DNA from: Thermococcus sp. M36
GTDB lineage: Archaea; Methanobacteriota_B; Thermococci; Thermococcales; Thermococcaceae
Assembly: GCF_012027355.1 (NCBI RefSeq)
Contig: NZ_SNUH01000001.1
Span: 62,001 to 126,000 of the forward strand
Length of the DNA: 64,000 bases
Direction: 5' to 3'
Shown: in pieces, positions 18,513 to 27,609 of the stretch
How the letters are laid out: every line of letters starts with the position of its first letter
How positions within the stretch are numbered: position 1 is the first letter of the stretch
Program-made: the position numbers and the translations under genes
The notes under the pieces: model-generated
Told to the model about the DNA's origin: nothing
Seen by the model: only the letters and a program-made list of their open reading frames with translations
Databases searched by the model: none

Positions 18513-19697
18513 TCACTTCCGGAGCCTCGCAGCCAGCCACATGAGTATCGGCAGCACTATGAAGGCCATCAGGTCGCCGGTGTCGCCTGCGAAGGCCAAG
18601 ACATCGGCGAAGTTCCTCACCCCTGCGAAGTAGAGCGCCGCCGGGGGAACAACAGTCAGCGCCCACGCTGCTTTTCTGCCCAGCTTCACGAACTCCTCGT
18701 TGTTGCTCTGCTGGGCGAGGGCTATGCCTATGAAGCTCGTCGTTATGGCAAGCAGGGGTATGAAGTTGCCCACAAGCCAGCCAAGGCGCCCGTATATCTG
18801 CTCAAGCGCCTGAGTGGCAACCTGGGGGGTGGTTCTTCCAAAGACGAGCAGGAACGAGGCCATGAATATCGCGTAGATTGCAGTGGGTATGAGGAATGCC
18901 AGCACGAGCACCTTTTTGGTCTCCCCGTAGCTCCCAAGCCCCTTGTAAACGTCCGGAATGATCGTGTGGCATCCAAGGGCGAAGATGGCGACGCCGGTTA
19001 TGCTCAGCAGACCTCCCCACTCGACGTAGAGTCCCCTTTCTGGCTCCGCATGCGGGAAGAGCATCGCGGTAACTGCTATGAAGAGGGCAAGCATAAAGTA
19101 GCTCATTATCAGCTCGGTCTTTCCGCTGGCTTCAAGCCCCTTGTAAACAACAATGGAGGCCAGAACCCAGAACACTGCGGCCCCTACTGTATCGCTGACC
19201 CCGAAGAGGCTCGCAAAGACGTGGCCCATTCCGGCTATATAGGCGAGGATGGCCCCGAAGCTCATCAGGCTCACGCTCAGGTACATCAGCCAGCCGCCGG
19301 CTTTCCCAAGGGTTCTCTGGGCGATGGTGCTCATCTGGGCCCCACGCATTTCAGCGCTGAACTTGAGCACTATGAACGCCGTGCCCAGCATGAGGAGCAT
19401 CACACCGAGGAGAACCCCAATGGCGGGTATCAGGCCCACTTTGCTGGCCGCGTAGGGGAGTCCCAGTACACCGGCGCCTATCTGGGTGCCAACAAGTATC
19501 GCGAGCGCCTCGTTCTTTGTTATGCGTGCCTTATCCACCCCTATGGTGGTTGTGCGTATGCCCCTCACACCCTTCCTCTTCCTGATGTTCTGGATGACAA
19601 TGAGCTTCTTGCGGCGCTGGGAGGCTAGCCTTGCCTGATAATACCTCCCATGCGAGGTTGCAACCTTCTCTCTCCTAACTCCCTCCGACACGGGCAT
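18513..19697 (-). CDS. Aromatic amino acid transporter-like permease
   Basis: 394 residues with an N-terminal basic tail of about 55 residues and then about 11 membrane segments. The first segment (GTQIGAGVLGLPYAASKVG) matches the HAAAP family (Tyr/Trp permeases) of the APC fold. ATG 19697 was chosen for its GAGGTGAG site. The unusually basic cytoplasmic tail (QRRKKLIVIQNIRKRKG) is uncommon for the family. Substrate unproven. Confidence 0.8.
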   Translation of the reverse strand: MPVSEGVRREKVATSHGRYYQARLASQRRKKLIVIQNIRKRKGVRGIRTTTIGVDKARITKNEALAILVGTQIGAGVLGLPYAASKVGLIPAIGVLLGVMLLMLGTAFIVLKFSAEMRGAQMSTIAQRTLGKAGGWLMYLSVSLMSFGAILAYIAGMGHVFASLFGVSDTVGAAVFWVLASIVVYKGLEASGKTELIMSYFMLALFIAVTAMLFPHAEPERGLYVEWGGLLSITGVAIFALGCHTIIPDVYKGLGSYGETKKVLVLAFLIPTAIYAIFMASFLLVFGRTTPQVATQALEQIYGRLGWLVGNFIPLLAITTSFIGIALAQQSNNEEFVKLGRKAAWALTVVPPAALYFAGVRNFADVLAFAGDTGDLMAFIVLPILMWLAARLRK

Positions 19698-19715
19698 TTT
19701 TCTCACCTCGATTAA

Positions 19716-19725
19716 ATGTGCACAT
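19716..19725. promoter_or_regulatory. Palindrome in the permease leader, candidate operator
   Basis: ATGTGCACAT, a perfect 10-bp palindrome between the minus-strand TATA (GGTTTAAATTG, about 19731-19741) and the start at 19697. A related string (ATGTGTGCACGTGT, from 18457) sits just upstream of the glyA TATA. Confidence 0.35.
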
Positions 19726-19812
19726 GAATACAATTTAAACCCTCGCACGGAAATATGGGATCCGGCTCAAAGATTATTCGAGAACCCTCTGCGCCTCCCT
19801 AAACACCCGGCA

Positions 19813-19823
19813 GGATTTTTAAG
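19813..19823 (+). promoter_or_regulatory. Promoter of the sir2 gene
   Basis: GATTTTTAAGG about 25-30 bases before the ATG at 19845; no ribosome-binding site is seen, so the mRNA may be leaderless. Confidence 0.5.
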
Positions 19824-19844
19824 GAATGCCGAGTAGTTGGAACC

Positions 19845-20597
19845 ATGATAGAGGAAGCCGCCAAACTGCTGGCACGCTCAAGATTCGCGATTGCTTTTAC
19901 CGGTGCCGGAATAAGTGCCGAGAGTGGCGTTCCGACGTTCAGGGGCTTCAACGGGTTATGGAAGAAGCACAGGCCAGAGGAACTCGCCACCCCTGAAGCG
20001 TTCAAGCGCGATCCGTACCTAGTCTGGGAGTTCTACAAATGGCGCATAGATCTGATAAGAAAAGCGAAGCCCAACAAAGCCCACCGCGCTCTGACTGAGC
20101 TTGAAGAGATGGGGATTCTCAAGGCGGTGATAACCCAGAACGTTGACGACCTCCACAGGGAGGCCGGAACGAGAAACCCCATCGAACTCCACGGCAACAT
20201 CTTCAGGGTGAGGTGCACCTCCTGCGATTACAGGGAAGACCTGAAGGAGACGGGGAGGCTCGACGAGTTTCTGGCCCAGAAGGACCTTCCCCGGTGTCCC
20301 CGCTGCGGTTCACTCCTGAGGCCCGACGTTGTGTGGTTCGGCGAACCCCTGCCCAGGAAAGCCATAGAAGAGGCCTTCAGACTGGCCGAGCGGGCGGATC
20401 TTGTTCTCGTCATCGGGACGAGTGGCGTGGTCTATCCCGCCGCATACATACCGCAGATAGTCAAGGAGACCGGCGGAAAGGTGATTGAGATCAACCCTGA
20501 TGAGAGCGGAATAACACCCATAGCCGACGTTTTCCTGCGCTGTTCAGCCGGAGAAGCAATGGAAAAGCTGATAGAAAGGGTCAGGAGGCTGATTTGA
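19845..20597 (+). CDS. NAD-dependent protein deacylase, Sir2 family
   Basis: 250 residues. Removes acyl groups from lysines using NAD. Motifs: [17 protein letters not shown] (NAD), [12 protein letters not shown], catalytic His in IELHGN, four zinc Cys (CTSC and CPRC), [10 protein letters not shown]. Overlaps the next gene by one base (TGATG). Confidence 0.93.
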   Translation: MIEEAAKLLARSRFAIAFTGAGISAESGVPTFRGFNGLWKKHRPEELATPEAFKRDPYLVWEFYKWRIDLIRKAKPNKAHRALTELEEMGILKAVITQNVDDLHREAGTRNPIELHGNIFRVRCTSCDYREDLKETGRLDEFLAQKDLPRCPRCGSLLRPDVVWFGEPLPRKAIEEAFRLAERADLVLVIGTSGVVYPAAYIPQIVKETGGKVIEINPDESGITPIADVFLRCSAGEAMEKLIERVRRLI

Positions 20598-21007
20598 TGG
20601 GAAAGGTTCTGCTCATAGGATTTGGCCGGAGCGAGGTGGAGGCCGTTAAAGGGGCCTTCCAGGATATGGACGTTGTTGAAGTTCCGGAGTACTGCCGGGA
20701 CTGGGTGGTCAGCGAAATCGTTGAAAAGGCCGGGGAGCTGAGCGGCTCAAGCGACTGGCACCTCAGGAAGTTCGTCATAATGCATGGCCTGGACAACGAG
20801 GCAATTAAGGGTGTCATAAGGGCCGTCAAGGGGCTAAACCTCGGCAGGATAATCTTTGCCACGACAACCGAGACTTCCCTCACCTGGAGGCTTGAAGACC
20901 TTCTAAACGAACTTATCAAAGAGGACGAGTACTTCAAGGCCCTGCGCTGGGCACGGGAGGAGGCCGAAAAGAGAAGGGGGCCCTTCCTAGACATCGGCAA
21001 TGGTTAA
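20597..21007 (+). CDS. DUF3783-like small protein
   Basis: 136 residues of alpha/beta character; resembles the DUF3783 group (short proteins with a conserved FVIMHGLDNEAIKGVIRAVK-type core). ATG 20597 overlaps the Sir2 stop and has AGGAGG upstream. Function unknown; coexpression with the deacylase is likely. Confidence 0.65.
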   Translation: MGKVLLIGFGRSEVEAVKGAFQDMDVVEVPEYCRDWVVSEIVEKAGELSGSSDWHLRKFVIMHGLDNEAIKGVIRAVKGLNLGRIIFATTTETSLTWRLEDLLNELIKEDEYFKALRWAREEAEKRRGPFLDIGNG

Positions 21008-21042
21008 ATATCTTGAACGAGTAGAGTGCGGTGGGTGAAGGG

Positions 21043-21771
21043 ATGATAAAGGTCGTGTTCTTTGACCTGGACGATACGATCGTCGACACAACCAGACTGG
21101 CCGAGATGGCTAGGCGGAACGCCATAGAGAACATGGTACGCCACGGCCTGCCCGTCGATTTTGATACCGCTTACCAAGAACTGCTGGAGCTAATAAGCGA
21201 GTACGGGAGCAACTTTTCGAGGCACTTTGACTACCTGCTCCGACGATTAGAGGTTCCCTACGACCCAAAGCTTGTTGCCGCCGGCGTCATCTCCTACCAC
21301 AACACCAAGTTCGCCTACCTCAGAACCGTGAAAGGTGTGAGAAGGGTCCTCCTTGACCTCCAGAGGGCCGGCTACAGGCTCGGGATAATCACCGACGGCG
21401 ACCCCATAAAGCAGTGGGAGAAGATACTCCGCCTCGAACTCGACGCATACTTCGACAAAGTCTTCATCTCCGACCATCTCGGCGTCAAGAAGCCCCATCC
21501 GAAAATATTCAAAAAGGCCCTTAGGAAGATGGGGGTTGAGCCCGAGGAGGCGGTAATGGTCGGCGACAGGCTGTATTCAGATATCTACGGCGCGAAGCAG
21601 GTCGGGATGATAACCGTGTGGTTTAAATACGGGAAGTACGCCGACAGGGAGCTGGAGTACCTGGAATACGCAGACTTCACGATTAAGTCATTGGAAGAAG
21701 TTCCGGAGATAGTCAGGGGGCTGAACCTTGAAGGGAAAGAGCGTGCAGATAAGGAAGTTCATGCTGATTGA
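21043..21771 (+). CDS. HAD-superfamily phosphatase
   Basis: 242 residues. Motif [12 protein letters not shown] at the N-terminus, motif II GIITDGD, motif III Lys in [12 protein letters not shown], motif [12 protein letters not shown]. Thermococcales homologues are often called glyceraldehyde-3-phosphate phosphatases, but the substrate cannot be read here. ATG 21043 follows GGGTGAAGGG; TTAAATATC lies near 21004. Confidence 0.88.
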   Translation: MIKVVFFDLDDTIVDTTRLAEMARRNAIENMVRHGLPVDFDTAYQELLELISEYGSNFSRHFDYLLRRLEVPYDPKLVAAGVISYHNTKFAYLRTVKGVRRVLLDLQRAGYRLGIITDGDPIKQWEKILRLELDAYFDKVFISDHLGVKKPHPKIFKKALRKMGVEPEEAVMVGDRLYSDIYGAKQVGMITVWFKYGKYADRELEYLEYADFTIKSLEEVPEIVRGLNLEGKERADKEVHAD

Positions 21772-22309
21772 CAGCGCATACAAATCAAGGATCCTCAGGG
21801 GAGACAAGGTCACAACGATAAGGTATGGGGACTACGAGGCCAAGCCTGGAAGCGAGATTTACCTAGTCATCACGCCGAGCGACACCGCCATAGCCAAGGT
21901 CAGGATAACCCGCGTCGAGAAAAAGAAAGTTAATGAGCTCACCAACGAAGATGCTAGGCTCGACGGTTTTTCTGACGTCAGGGAACTCGTCAGGGAGCTG
22001 AGCAAAATCTACGGGGAGCTCTACGGTGACGACGAGGTTACGATAATAGGCTTTGAAGTCATCAAGCGCTTCGAGGACGGAATACCCCTCAAGTGGCTCA
22101 AGGGCCTCAATTACCGTGAACCGAGGGAGATAGCGAGACTCTACCTTGAAAATCAGGAGAAGGTCAACCTAAGCCGCGAAACTGACTTCATACTGCGCAG
22201 GATATACAACGAGGGCCTTGGAAGGGCAGTTAGAACCTTCGGACCGAAAAAAGTCCAGCAGGCGCTGCTCAAGGCCTATCATGCGCTCTACGGGGCTGGC
22301 ATCATCTAA
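21743..22309 (+). CDS. ASCH-domain protein, putative RNA-binding
   Basis: About 188 residues. The N-terminal half has the ASCH (PUA-like) pattern: [23 protein letters not shown], then a beta stretch [20 protein letters not shown]. The C-terminal helical region is unassigned. The start is uncertain: TTG 21728, GTG 21743 or ATG 21761; all overlap the HAD gene. Confidence 0.7.
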   Translation: MQIRKFMLIDSAYKSRILRGDKVTTIRYGDYEAKPGSEIYLVITPSDTAIAKVRITRVEKKKVNELTNEDARLDGFSDVRELVRELSKIYGELYGDDEVTIIGFEVIKRFEDGIPLKWLKGLNYREPREIARLYLENQEKVNLSRETDFILRRIYNEGLGRAVRTFGPKKVQQALLKAYHALYGAGII

Positions 22310-22346
22310 GGAAAAGCTTTATCTATGTATTTCCGTTCTTTTCTCC

Positions 22347-22997
22347 ATGCCTATGAACGAGAGAAGGAAGCTTGGGATACTCACGGGCATGCTCATTGTA
22401 ATCTTTATAGCCCAGCTTCTTGGTTTATTGGGCGATATTAACACATATGTATATGCCCACACTCCATTTGTGGACTCCCTTTGGATAACTCTAATCACAG
22501 ATTCTGCCAGCTTCGGAATTTTTGCGGTTTATGTTCTTCTCTTCGTATTATGGGACCTCAGAAGAAGCAGGAAGCTAAGCCGTTCCACTTTAAATTTCAT
22601 AGTCTCGATCTTTCTTGGCATGGCAATTGTAGGCGTTTTGAAAGTCTTAACTGCGGTGCCACGACCAGATGAAGCTCCTCTATCTTTACCATTCTTCCAA
22701 GCCCTGTTAAACGCTGATTATTTCGCCTTCCCCTCGGGACATACAGCGAGAGCTTCTATTCTGGCGTGTTTCCTGAGTGAGCGTTTCCCCAAATACAAAC
22801 TTATCTGGTGGGGTTATGCCCTTTTAGTTGCCTTTTCAAGACTGCTACTTCACGTGCACTGGTTCAGCGATGTTCTCTTCGCTTTCATACTTGGCCCTTG
22901 GGTGGGCATGGTTGTAGAGATCACCGAAAACTGGTGGCTTTCCCACTACAGGGCAATAGTCAAAAAGCTCAAACTGGAGGTGTTTGACATTGAATAA
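22347..22997 (+). CDS. PAP2-family membrane phosphatase
   Basis: 216 residues, about six membrane segments. The three phosphatase motifs are present: KVLTAVPRP, PSGHTARA and SRLLLHVHWFSDVL, with catalytic His residues. Acts on lipid or prenyl pyrophosphates at the membrane. A TATA-like AAAGCTTTATC about 30 bases upstream and no ribosome-binding site suggest a leaderless message. Confidence 0.87.
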   Translation: MPMNERRKLGILTGMLIVIFIAQLLGLLGDINTYVYAHTPFVDSLWITLITDSASFGIFAVYVLLFVLWDLRRSRKLSRSTLNFIVSIFLGMAIVGVLKVLTAVPRPDEAPLSLPFFQALLNADYFAFPSGHTARASILACFLSERFPKYKLIWWGYALLVAFSRLLLHVHWFSDVLFAFILGPWVGMVVEITENWWLSHYRAIVKKLKLEVFDIE

Positions 22998-23457
22998 CAT
23001 CCTTGAGGTTTTCATCCTGTCCTTGGTTCCCACATTCGAGGGAAGATACGCTATCGTTTACAGCATAGGTAAAGGTTATCCTCTGTGGGAGACGCTCTTG
23101 GCGGCTGGCCTCGGTGTTCTGCTACTCTCGTTAGTTCTGCCGATGACCCTGCCCTACATAGACAGACTTATGCTCTGGCTGGAGAAAACGCCGCTGGAGA
23201 AGGTCGCGAGGCTCTATCTGTACTACATCGAGCGAGTGAGGAGAAAAGCCCACCCATACGTTGAGAAGTGGGGATTCCTCGGGTTAACAATCTTTGTCGC
23301 CATACCTCTTCCCGGAACTGGCGTATGGACGGGGGCTCTGGCCGCTTACCTGCTTGACATCGAGAAGAGAATGACCGTTCCCGCCTTGATCCTCGGAGGA
23401 CTCCTAAGTATGGCGATAACGCTTGTGCCCAGTCTCGGGATCTTCGGGGTTTCGTGA
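22990..23457 (+). CDS. Small multidrug-export-like membrane protein
   Basis: 155 residues, four to five hydrophobic segments, with the FEGRYAIVYSIGKGYP and AIPLPGTGVWTGALAAYLL motifs of the COG2426 (sm_multidrug_ex) group. The start is TTG 22990, seven bases after GGAGGTG and overlapping the PAP2 stop. Transported substrate unknown. Confidence 0.75.
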   Translation: MNNILEVFILSLVPTFEGRYAIVYSIGKGYPLWETLLAAGLGVLLLSLVLPMTLPYIDRLMLWLEKTPLEKVARLYLYYIERVRRKAHPYVEKWGFLGLTIFVAIPLPGTGVWTGALAAYLLDIEKRMTVPALILGGLLSMAITLVPSLGIFGVS

Positions 23458-23484
23458 TGGGAACTGAAAAAATGAAACAGAGAT

Positions 23485-24765
23485 TTAAGCCAGCTCCCTC
23501 CCCATCGTCTCTTCTCCCAGCGCCAGAACATCCAGCGCGCCGATTATTGCCACCACTGCAATGACGAGCACCGCCAAAGCGCTTCCGCTCAGCTCCATTA
23601 TCTTGCCGGCCAAGATCGGCGCGATTCCCCCGCCTATCCTTGCCATTGCCCCAGCCCAGCCGGTGCCGGTGCCCCTGACGGCTGTTGGGTAAAGCTCCGG
23701 CGTGTAGGCGTATATCGCACCCCAAGCTCCGAGGTTGAAGAAGCTGAAGGCTATAGCGCTCGCGATTATCGCCGTCTCGTTGCCTGAGTTAGCCGCGAAG
23801 TAGAAGCCGACGCCCGCTATTCCCGAAAGCAGGAGGTAGTAGGAAAGGGTTTTCTTCCTCCCAATCCTCTCAAGGAGGTAAGCGGCGCTCCAGTAGCCGG
23901 GCAGCTGGGCGATGGCGGTGATAATGAAGTACTGGAAGCTCCTGAAGACGGTGATTCCAAGGGTCGAGGCCAGAAACCTCGGGAGCCAAATGAAGAAGCC
24001 GTAGTAGGCGAAGGCTATGCTGAACCAGGCTATCGTGAGCATGAGGGTCGTTCTTCCGTACTTCCTCCAGAGATCTCCGACCGAGATTCTCTTTTCTTCC
24101 TCTGGCCTCTCAAGTTTAACCTTCACCCCGAATATCTCCCTGATGGTCTCCTCGGCCTCTTTAACCCTTCCCTTGATGAGCAGGTAGCGGGGCGACTCCG
24201 GGAGCGTGAGGAGGAGTGGCAGAATAAGTATTATCGCGCCGCCGAAGAGCAGTATGTTCCTCCAGTCGGCCTTGACGAGAATCGCAACTACGCCTATGAT
24301 TATCGTGCCTACCGCCCAGAAGCTCTCAAGGATTGAAATCATCGCGCCCCTTATCGAGCGGGGCATGAACTCGGCGAAGTACGAGCTTGCAACCGGCAGG
24401 GAGCCGCCGAGGCCGAGGCCGACGATGAAGCGCAGGGCTATGAGGGTGTCGAGATTTCCAGCGAAGGAGCTGACTATCGAGCCGATGGAGAAGGTGGCAA
24501 CTGCAAGGGTAAGCGTCTTCTTTCGTCCAATCCTGTCCGCGAGGTAGCCGAAGAGCCACGCCCCAAAGAGCATGCCGAAGAGCGCCGCCGAACCGAGGGA
24601 GCCGAGCTTTGCTAGGCTCCCCTCGAAGGCGGGGTCGTTCTTGAGGAGCGCTATGACGAAGCTAGCCGCGATTGTGTTGACCGCTATGAAGGCCCACACT
24701 GTCCCGAGGATCGCGAGGAGGGTGTAGTGGAACTTATTCAACCGGGAGTTCTCTATGACCTCCAT
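23485..24765 (-). CDS. MFS transporter, sugar/metabolite-proton symporter type
   Basis: 426 residues, 12 membrane segments, with two copies of the loop motif (ADRIGRKKT and ERIGRKKT) and the PESPRYLL motif seen in sugar and organic-acid porters. ATG 24765 follows GGTGATAGGAAG. The substrate cannot be read from sequence. Confidence 0.87.
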   Translation of the reverse strand: MEVIENSRLNKFHYTLLAILGTVWAFIAVNTIAASFVIALLKNDPAFEGSLAKLGSLGSAALFGMLFGAWLFGYLADRIGRKKTLTLAVATFSIGSIVSSFAGNLDTLIALRFIVGLGLGGSLPVASSYFAEFMPRSIRGAMISILESFWAVGTIIIGVVAILVKADWRNILLFGGAIILILPLLLTLPESPRYLLIKGRVKEAEETIREIFGVKVKLERPEEEKRISVGDLWRKYGRTTLMLTIAWFSIAFAYYGFFIWLPRFLASTLGITVFRSFQYFIITAIAQLPGYWSAAYLLERIGRKKTLSYYLLLSGIAGVGFYFAANSGNETAIIASAIAFSFFNLGAWGAIYAYTPELYPTAVRGTGTGWAGAMARIGGGIAPILAGKIMELSGSALAVLVIAVVAIIGALDVLALGEETMGRELA

Positions 24766-24972
24766 CTTCCTATCACCCGGTTTCAAGATACGTGAAGAAG
24801 TTTTTAAGCGTTTTCTCGGCCGTCCCATCTTGTTACGCAGATTTGGGCAATTATCTGAAGGTTTCGGAAAGTAATGTGACTCTAGGTTCCTTAATGCTAG
24901 AGATTATGGCCGTTGCGTCATTCAAAAACCTTAAATTCTTCGGGCGAGCAACTTCCTATCTCGGGTGGTGAG

Positions 24973-26178
24973 ATGGACCTGCTGGGGAGGTACAGGCTTC
25001 TCTTCATTCTCATGAACACGGGCTTCATCGGGAACCTCACGGTCATCTACTACCTCTCGAAGGGCATCACCTACGGCCAGATCGGCCTTGTGAGTGCGGT
25101 CTCAGCTCTGGGATTCTTCCTCTTCGAGGTTCCGACTGGTGTGGTGGCTGACAAGGTGAGCAGGAAGACCAGCGTGCTGATTGGAATGGCCCTCTTTTCC
25201 CTTGGCACGGTTATCCTCATTCTTCTCCAGAACTTTCCCATGCTCATAGCTTACGCCGTCGTTTCCTCCCTCGGGGCAACTTTCGCCAGCGGCAGCCTAC
25301 AGGCTTGGCTCTTCGACAACCTCAAGCATCTTGGCCTGGAAGGCAGGTACCGGGAGGTGATGAAGGACGTTAAAACCCTGACGCTGGTATCGTCGGCCTT
25401 CTCGATACCCATTGGGGCATTTCTCGCCCAGCTCTACGGTTTTACCCTTCCTCTCCTCCTGACGCTCATCATGGAGCTGGGTACACTTTTCGTGGCCATT
25501 TCAATTCCCGAGTACAAGTTCAAGAAGCCAGAGATTTCTTACCATCTCCACGTGCTTCATTCCGCCAGAGAGCTCCTCAGGAACGACCTTCTCCCGCTGA
25601 TTCTCGTATCAATCGCCGTATCCATGTCCATCAACCAGTTCCGCAAGTTTTTCGAGCCCTACCTCGGCGAGATGCTCGCGAGGAGCCTTGGAACGACGCT
25701 CATGGGGACCCTTGGACTGCTCGGCATCGCTGAGGTTTTGATTAAGACCCTTCCGCGGCTCATCGGGATTAGGCTGGGGAAGGAGTGGAGCGTGAGGGCC
25801 TATGAAATAGCACCCCTCGCGATTCCGGTTTTTACAGCCCTCTCGGTGCTCTTCCAGAGCCCGCTTTTTGTTGTCCTTCTCGGAGTCCTCGCGACCCTTG
25901 TGAACACCGCTTTTGGCTTCAATATCTCCGTCGAGTTCCAGCACAGGATACCGAGTGAAAAGAGGGCGACGGTTCTGTCCCTTGACATGATGCTCTCCGC
26001 GATGGTTATGGCGGCTTTCTATGCAGTCTACGGCTTTGCAGTGGATAATCTCGGCCTGGGGAAGGCGAGACTCCTCTTCTCAATAATTCTGCTGGGTATT
26101 GGTGCGGCCTTCAAGCTTGCAAGCTTCGGCCCCCTCAGGGAGCCGCTGGAGCTGAGGCATCTGGCGGAAGAACTCTGA
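24973..26178 (+). CDS. MFS transporter
   Basis: 401 residues, about 12 membrane segments; motif A-like loop GVVADKVSRKTSVL. ATG 24973 has GGTGGTGAG directly upstream. Clearly paralogous to the transporter at 29168-30322. TATA-like CCTTAAATTC near 24930. Substrate unknown. Confidence 0.83.
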   Translation: MDLLGRYRLLFILMNTGFIGNLTVIYYLSKGITYGQIGLVSAVSALGFFLFEVPTGVVADKVSRKTSVLIGMALFSLGTVILILLQNFPMLIAYAVVSSLGATFASGSLQAWLFDNLKHLGLEGRYREVMKDVKTLTLVSSAFSIPIGAFLAQLYGFTLPLLLTLIMELGTLFVAISIPEYKFKKPEISYHLHVLHSARELLRNDLLPLILVSIAVSMSINQFRKFFEPYLGEMLARSLGTTLMGTLGLLGIAEVLIKTLPRLIGIRLGKEWSVRAYEIAPLAIPVFTALSVLFQSPLFVVLLGVLATLVNTAFGFNISVEFQHRIPSEKRATVLSLDMMLSAMVMAAFYAVYGFAVDNLGLGKARLLFSIILLGIGAAFKLASFGPLREPLELRHLAEEL

Positions 26179-26276
26179 TCTACCGCTCCAACAAAAGGAA
26201 ATTGGGGATTGGTATCCCAAAATGGAGTACGAACTAAAATGTACATCATGCGCCCAGCAAAAAGAAAGGGAAAGCA

Positions 26277-27599
26277 TCACTTCGTCGCCCTGGTTATACC
26301 AACGTCTTTCACGAGCACGTAAGGCGTTGAGACGGGCGTCCTGACCTCCCACCAGTGGATGTGGTAGCTCTCCTTTCCGAGGGCCTTGATTCCCTCAAGA
26401 ATCCTCTGGAAGTTGTCGCTCACGCGGATGTTCCTTATCGGCTTAAGCTCTCCGTTCTCCACGAGGAATATTCCGTCGCGCGGTATCGTGGAGAAGTCGC
26501 CAGCGACGTAGTTCTGGAAGCGGGTGTACCAGACGTTGGTGATGTATATGCCCTTCTTGACCTCGCTGAAGAGCTCCTCCTTGGTGTAGTCGCCGGGCTC
26601 AAGCAGGATGTTCCAGGCATGCGGCATTATCAGGCCGGCATTGCCGGTGGTTTCTGCCCTGTACTTCCTCGCCATGCTGGTGTTGAGGAGGAAGGTCTTG
26701 AAGGTTCCGCCCTCGATGATGGTCGTTTCCCTCGTGGGGACGCCCTCGTCATCGAACTTCCTCGTGCCATAACCGTTCGGCATGTTGCCGACGTCCTTGA
26801 TGGTCACTATCTCGCTCGCCACCTTCTGGCCAAGCTTGTTAACTAGGAAGGAGAAGCCAGCTTCAGCAGCGTAGGCTGAGGTCATGAAGCTCATGTAGCT
26901 CAGCAGATTGGCGAAGGCTAAGGGGTCAAATATGACGTCGAACTTTCCTTCCGGCCCCTGCTCCGGGTTCTGGGCGAGCTTTGCAATCTCACCGGCCTTC
27001 CTGCCGGCTGACTCTGGATCGAACTTCTTGAGAACCCTCACCGAATTCGTTCCGTGTCCGCTCTCTAGGTCGCCGATGAAGGCTCTAACGCTTATCTCTA
27101 TTCCCGTTCCCTCGTCAAAGGCCTCGACGCCGTTGCTCGTGGTGAGGTAGAGCCTGTTGTGGTCTGTGTAGAGAACGCCCGCCACCCTCTTAGCTCCCTC
27201 CTCAAGTGCCGCATTGATTGCCCTCTCAACGTACTCGTTTGGCTCGTCGAGCTCGACTATCGCCTTATCAAAGGTCTCCGGAATATCTCTGTACTCGAAC
27301 GGCCCTTCAGCGATGCCGTAGTAGTCCTCCTTCGGCGCCATTCCCTTCATGTTGCTCAGGAGAGTCTTCAAAGTCCTCTCGATGTTCTCCTCGCTCAGCT
27401 CGGTTATAGTTGTACCAGCTACCCTCTTCTCCAGCTCCACGAAGAGCTCGACCTTCCTCTCGTGCCAGTTCTTGGCGACGGTTATCTCGTTGTTGGCGAA
27501 GCGAACTTGCCTGCGGTTGGTTTCATAACCCAAGACCACGACGTCGCCGAAGCCGAGCTCTTTGGCCTTCTTAAGGATGAACTCATTAACGTCGAACAT
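26277..27599 (-). CDS. TldE/PmbA-type subunit of metalloprotease TldD/E
   Basis: 440 residues. Partner subunit of TldD; in bacteria the pair processes peptides such as microcins and CcdA antitoxin. It lacks the HExxxH site, as expected for TldE. Features: FVELEKRVAGTTITELS and a GGTFKTFLLNTSMARKY segment. ATG 27599 was chosen for the GGTGGTGGGG upstream. Confidence 0.88.
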   Translation of the reverse strand: MFDVNEFILKKAKELGFGDVVVLGYETNRRQVRFANNEITVAKNWHERKVELFVELEKRVAGTTITELSEENIERTLKTLLSNMKGMAPKEDYYGIAEGPFEYRDIPETFDKAIVELDEPNEYVERAINAALEEGAKRVAGVLYTDHNRLYLTTSNGVEAFDEGTGIEISVRAFIGDLESGHGTNSVRVLKKFDPESAGRKAGEIAKLAQNPEQGPEGKFDVIFDPLAFANLLSYMSFMTSAYAAEAGFSFLVNKLGQKVASEIVTIKDVGNMPNGYGTRKFDDEGVPTRETTIIEGGTFKTFLLNTSMARKYRAETTGNAGLIMPHAWNILLEPGDYTKEELFSEVKKGIYITNVWYTRFQNYVAGDFSTIPRDGIFLVENGELKPIRNIRVSDNFQRILEGIKALGKESYHIHWWEVRTPVSTPYVLVKDVGITRATK

Positions 27600-27609
27600 C
27601 CCCACCACC

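Noticed and set aside
26222-26344. Short plus-strand frame with a CxxC pair at 26.2 kb
   Set aside because: Most of it is antisense to the tldE end and there is no proper ribosome-binding site.
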